Below the pieces are notes generated by a model. It made no database searches. It saw only the letters and a list, made by a program, of their open reading frames with translations, and had not been told where the DNA came from. Below, in pieces: positions 7,010-9,557 of a stretch of 9,557 nucleotides of DNA (the first letter of the stretch is position 1; each line of letters begins with the position of its first letter). The position numbers and the translations under genes are program-made. Source of the stretch: Candidatus Wallbacteria bacterium (GTDB taxonomy: Bacteria; Muiribacteriota; UBA6191; JACPRK01). The stretch spans positions 1-9,557 of the forward strand of contig JACQFU010000261.1 of the NCBI GenBank assembly GCA_016199905.1. The letters run 5' to 3'.

Positions 7010-8409
7010 CCGATGAACTCGCGGATGTGGCAGTCGGGCGGAATCAGCGCCTCCGGCGAACGCTCCAGCGTCACCGTCGAAGCGAGCACTCCGTGCGTCT
7101 CCACGGACCGCAGCCACGCGTCCAACGGAGTATTCGGGTCCAGCGTGTCCGGCGAAGGGAAGTGTTCGCCCAGGTAGTGCTTCAGCACGGGGAAGTCGAA
7201 GGCCAGCCCGCCGTTGACGAAGGCATGCGCGGTCTTGTGGAACGGAAGCATGTCCGACAGCTCTCCGTCCCGCACGTAATGCCAGTGCTCCAACGTGCCA
7301 CGCGGGTCCTTGCTGCGGTGCTTCCAGTCGCGCAGCATCCGGCGAAGCATGTTGACCGTGGTGAAGGGAATTCCTCGCCCGCTGGAACCGTCGCCCTCGG
7401 CGATCTTGTTGGCGTTGAACAGGAACACCTTGAACTTCAGCTCGTCGGGGATGCCGTCGGTGAGATACGGAAAAAGCCCGTGCAAGCAGTCGATCAGCAG
7501 CACCTGGTTCTTCTCGAGCCGCAGTTCCTGGGTGCCCCGGCGTTTGCCGGTCTTCATATCGTAGAGCGGCATCGACGCGGGCTTGCCTTCGAGCAGCCCG
7601 GCGATATGCTGGCGCATCAATGGGATCTCGTAGGCCCGAGCGCGCTCGTAGTCGCGGTCGCCGTACATGTCGGCGGGGTGCAGGTCGACGCCGTAGAAGT
7701 AGTTGTCCGCGGCGAAGATGACGAACTCGCGATCGGCTTGGGCGCGGATGGCAGCCGTGAGCTTGTGGGTTGTCGTGGTCTTCCCGCAGGAGGAGGGGCC
7801 GCTGACGATGAGGACCCGGCACTCGGGCCGCGCCAGGAACTGGCGCGCCGTGGCCGCGAGCTGCTCCTCGTAGCGGGCGACGACGGCCTCGATTAACTCG
7901 CCCAGCTTGCCGCGCTTCACCGTCTCGTTGATGCCCTGGATGGTGTCGACCCCCTGGGCGCGGTTCCACTGGCTCGTTGCCGCGATCAGCTCCTGCGGAT
8001 AGGGATGCTCGGCGAAGTCCTTCTGCGACAGCACGCCCTTTCGGACCCAGCGGCGCGCGGAACTCCAGTACTGGTACTCGTCGGCCACGTGGCGAAACCC
8101 GAAGAAACGCAGGGTCTCGATGACGATCCGTTGGATCTCCTCCAGCGGCGGGGGCAGGCTGGGCGTCAGGAACATCGGCTGGGAGTTGAGGCTCGCCATC
8201 ACGATGTGGGCCAGGAACTCGGCGATGTCCGCGTCGGAACGGTTGCCGAAATCGGCGGCATTGACGCCCTCCAGGATGTCCCACTGGAATCCGCCGACCG
8301 TCTGGGCGGCCTTCAGGATGGCGCGAGTGATCTTCTCGCTTTTGAATGGGACGCGGTTGCCGTGCTTGTCGTCGATGAGAAGGATGCGGTTGTTGGTCCT
8401 GAGCTTCAT
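6976..8409 (-). CDS. ATP-cone domain fused to uridine kinase/phosphoribulokinase-family kinase
   Basis: This 477-residue protein has two recognisable domains. Residues 8-122 read as an ATP-cone, the allosteric nucleotide-binding module of ribonucleotide reductases and NrdR: NRVPFKSEKITRAILKAA at 18-35 and a closing helix with DEYQYWSSARRWVR at 110-123. After a helical linker (about 125-195) comes a P-loop kinase of the uridine kinase/PRK family: Walker A GPSSCGKT 204-211, acceptor-site DNY 235-237, PLYD followed by basic residues at 281-290, LLIDCLHGL at 304-312, and a lid region RRMLRDWKHR at 356-365 followed by a block typical of TGS-type nucleoside kinases (HWHYVRDGE 375-383, VLKHYL 408-413). 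The expected reaction is ATP-dependent phosphorylation of a nucleoside or another hydroxyl, in the cytosol; the substrate is not readable from sequence. ATG 8409-8407 has a good Shine-Dalgarno, AGGAG, 8 nt upstream. It probably shares orientation, possibly a transcript, with the radical SAM gene upstream. I am sure of the kinase fold and fairly sure of the ATP-cone. Confidence 0.87.
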   Translation of the reverse strand: MKLRTNNRILLIDDKHGNRVPFKSEKITRAILKAAQTVGGFQWDILEGVNAADFGNRSDADIAEFLAHIVMASLNSQPMFLTPSLPPPLEEIQRIVIETLRFFGFRHVADEYQYWSSARRWVRKGVLSQKDFAEHPYPQELIAATSQWNRAQGVDTIQGINETVKRGKLGELIEAVVARYEEQLAATARQFLARPECRVLIVSGPSSCGKTTTTHKLTAAIRAQADREFVIFAADNYFYGVDLHPADMYGDRDYERARAYEIPLMRQHIAGLLEGKPASMPLYDMKTGKRRGTQELRLEKNQVLLIDCLHGLFPYLTDGIPDELKFKVFLFNANKIAEGDGSSGRGIPFTTVNMLRRMLRDWKHRSKDPRGTLEHWHYVRDGELSDMLPFHKTAHAFVNGGLAFDFPVLKHYLGEHFPSPDTLDPNTPLDAWLRSVETHGVLASTVTLERSPEALIPPDCHIREFIGGLALAIEHQG

Positions 8410-8416
8410 GGGGTGT

Positions 8417-8421
8417 CTCCT
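8417..8421 (-). promoter_or_regulatory. Shine-Dalgarno of the ATP-cone kinase gene
   Basis: On the minus strand AGGAG lies 7 nt before the ATG at 8409-8407. It supports this start over any other in the frame. Confidence 0.65.
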
Positions 8422-8508
8422 GCCGTCCCCCAGCTCCTTCTTCTACCCGGCCGATGTCCGGTCTGTTGCAGACGAGCCGACGATGGCGCGGAAGTTGCGT
8501 ACGCCGTC

Positions 8509-8537
8509 CCGCCGGCCTCGCTTCGGCGGCCGGGCGG
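8509..8537 (-). terminator. GC-rich stem-loop after the radical SAM gene
   Basis: CCGCCGGCC (8509-8517) can pair with GGCCGGGCGG (8528-8537) with one bulged base and a 10-nt loop. It lies about 30 bp past the stop codon of the radical SAM gene in its direction of transcription. An outer pair ACGCCG (8501-8506) with CGGCGT (8559-8564) could extend it. No U-run follows, so it is a weak terminator candidate. The remainder of 8410-8565 shows no gene and no clear promoter. Confidence 0.25.
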
Positions 8538-8565
8538 AGTCTCGAGCTCGTACGGAGGCGGCGTC

Positions 8566-9557
8566 CTACGCCGCGCCCGCGGGCGCCTGGAAGAACGGCT
8601 CCGGGCCTCGCGGCTCGGGGAACTCCACGCGATACGGGATCGGGGACGCGGGTCCTTCGCCGTAGGTGTATACCCGGAACGGCTCTTCACGGCGGCGCAG
8701 GCCGTCCTTCTCGAAACGCCGCCGCTCGGACTCGGCGCGCTTCTGCAGGAACCCGACCGCCATCCCCCAGGTCCGCTCGTCGGGCCGCATCGCCTCGCGG
8801 TACCGGATCGCCAGCTCGCGGGCTCGGTCCCGCACCGCCTCGGTTGGACCGTGCTCCGCCACGACTGGCGCCATCGGTCCGTAGGTCTCCAGCCGCCGGA
8901 CGAACAGCGACGCCTTCTGCTTGTAGAGCAACGGGTTCTTGGAGCGCCTGCAGAACTCCCAGCCGTCCAGGCTCACCTGAAGGAACCGCAGCACCGCCGG
9001 ACCGTTCACCTCGTAGCTCTTCCGGTAGGCGCCGTCCACGATCCGCCGCAGCTCCTCGTGACTGAAGTGGGCGTGGCGGAACGTGTTGCCGTAAATGTTG
9101 CGCTCCGCGGGCCGGTCCTCGTTTACCAGGCGCCCCTCCCCGCGCATCCGCACCCAGTCGGGAGTCGGCGGCACGACGTTGAGGATGCCGACCTGTTGCA
9201 GCGTGGGGCAGAGCGAGACATAGAAATCGACGTCGGCGTCGATGTTCTCGGGCGTCTGGAAGTCGAACCCGCAGATCGCCGAGCCGACGGTGTTGATGCC
9301 GTGCGAGTGCAGGCTCGAGAAGAGCGCCGGCAAGTCCGTGCCTCGCCGCTTTTCCAGACCCGTGAAGAGCGACTCCACACCGATCCAGACGCCGTCGACT
9401 CCTGCCAGCAGCAGTTCTTCGGGGTCGCAGGAGGCGACGTGATTGGCGCTGGCGAACATCAGGTAGTTGAGCCGGGCGAGACCGAACTCCTCGTCCTCGC
9501 GGATCAGGCGCCCCAGTTCCTCGAACTTCCTGCGCTGGTTGAGCAGGTTCTCGTCCA
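8566..9557 (-). CDS. Radical SAM protein, C-terminal part (N-terminus beyond the right edge)
   Basis: The frame is open from the right edge to the TAG stop at 8568-8566, showing 329 residues. It starts inside a domain: the first visible residues DENLLNQRRKFEEL match the strand-plus-helix after the F-x-D-E-N motif of B12-binding-type radical SAM enzymes (COG1032), followed by DPEELLLAGVDGVWIGVES, where the GVES strand is characteristic. GINTVGSAICGFDFQTPENI continues the barrel. The iron-sulfur CxxxCxxC cluster motif and any cobalamin-binding domain would lie upstream, outside the window, so neither can be confirmed. The tail after the barrel (about 190 residues) is helical and charged, and ends in a Pro/Ala-rich stretch (FQAPAGAA). 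A Met at 9459-9457 is an internal residue, not the start, because the family match continues upstream of it. The substrate cannot be assigned; members act on lipids, tetrapyrroles, peptides or tRNA. The ATP-cone kinase gene lies downstream on the same strand. Confidence 0.8.
   Translation of the reverse strand, partial: DENLLNQRRKFEELGRLIREDEEFGLARLNYLMFASANHVASCDPEELLLAGVDGVWIGVESLFTGLEKRRGTDLPALFSSLHSHGINTVGSAICGFDFQTPENIDADVDFYVSLCPTLQQVGILNVVPPTPDWVRMRGEGRLVNEDRPAERNIYGNTFRHAHFSHEELRRIVDGAYRKSYEVNGPAVLRFLQVSLDGWEFCRRSKNPLLYKQKASLFVRRLETYGPMAPVVAEHGPTEAVRDRARELAIRYREAMRPDERTWGMAVGFLQKRAESERRRFEKDGLRRREEPFRVYTYGEGPASPIPYRVEFPEPRGPEPFFQAPAGAA

Noticed and set aside
6985..7896. Plus-strand open frame of 303 codons
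   Set aside because: It is antisense to the ATP-cone kinase gene and shows no family features.
6266..8284. Long minus-strand open frame of 672 codons
   Set aside because: It spans the antisense of the protein kinase C-terminus and an alternative frame of the ATP-cone kinase gene. Its residues are Arg/Pro/Ala-rich with no family motif, while both overlapped genes have clear domains.
9457..9459. Met at 9459 as the start of the radical SAM gene
   Set aside because: The frame and the family match (DEN strand and following helix) continue upstream to the window edge, so this is an internal Met.

Overview
The window is GC-rich throughout, with no mobile element, CRISPR array, tRNA or rRNA that I can see. 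It holds five protein genes. The two at the edges run off the window. A TamB/AsmA-like protein at the left edge implies a Gram-negative (diderm) bacterium. The Hanks-type kinase with a zinc ribbon and a Yip1-like tail, the high GC and the TTG start fit lineages such as Myxococcota, Acidobacteriota or similar uncultured soil phyla. The sequence alone does not settle the taxon.

Layout. From 3483 down to the left edge, on the minus strand, lies one unbroken frame of 1161 codons. It has an N-terminal membrane anchor and the start of a TamB C-terminal domain, so it is probably an inner-membrane-anchored periplasmic protein for outer-membrane assembly or lipid transport. A 176-bp divergent intergenic region (3484-3659) separates it from a plus-strand AAA+ ATPase (3660-5117, TTG start behind a strong Shine-Dalgarno). 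After a 165-bp gap comes a plus-strand Ser/Thr protein kinase (5283-6965) with an N-terminal zinc ribbon and a short C-terminal membrane domain. It converges, with a 10-bp gap, on a minus-strand kinase of the uridine kinase/PRK family that carries an N-terminal ATP-cone (8409-6976). Upstream of that on the same strand, after 157 bp, is the C-terminal part of a radical SAM protein that enters from the right edge.

How they may work together. The AAA+ ATPase and the protein kinase are codirectional neighbours and could form a signalling or remodelling pair, but this is only contextual. The ATP-cone kinase is the most interesting single protein: a catalytic domain of the nucleoside kinase type is joined to the allosteric nucleotide-sensing domain best known from ribonucleotide reductases and NrdR. 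This suggests nucleotide-level feedback on its activity. I found no clear multi-gene defence or biosynthetic system. The most notable features are domain fusions. Much of the window is also open in antisense frames because of GC content; I treat those as shadows of the five genes.
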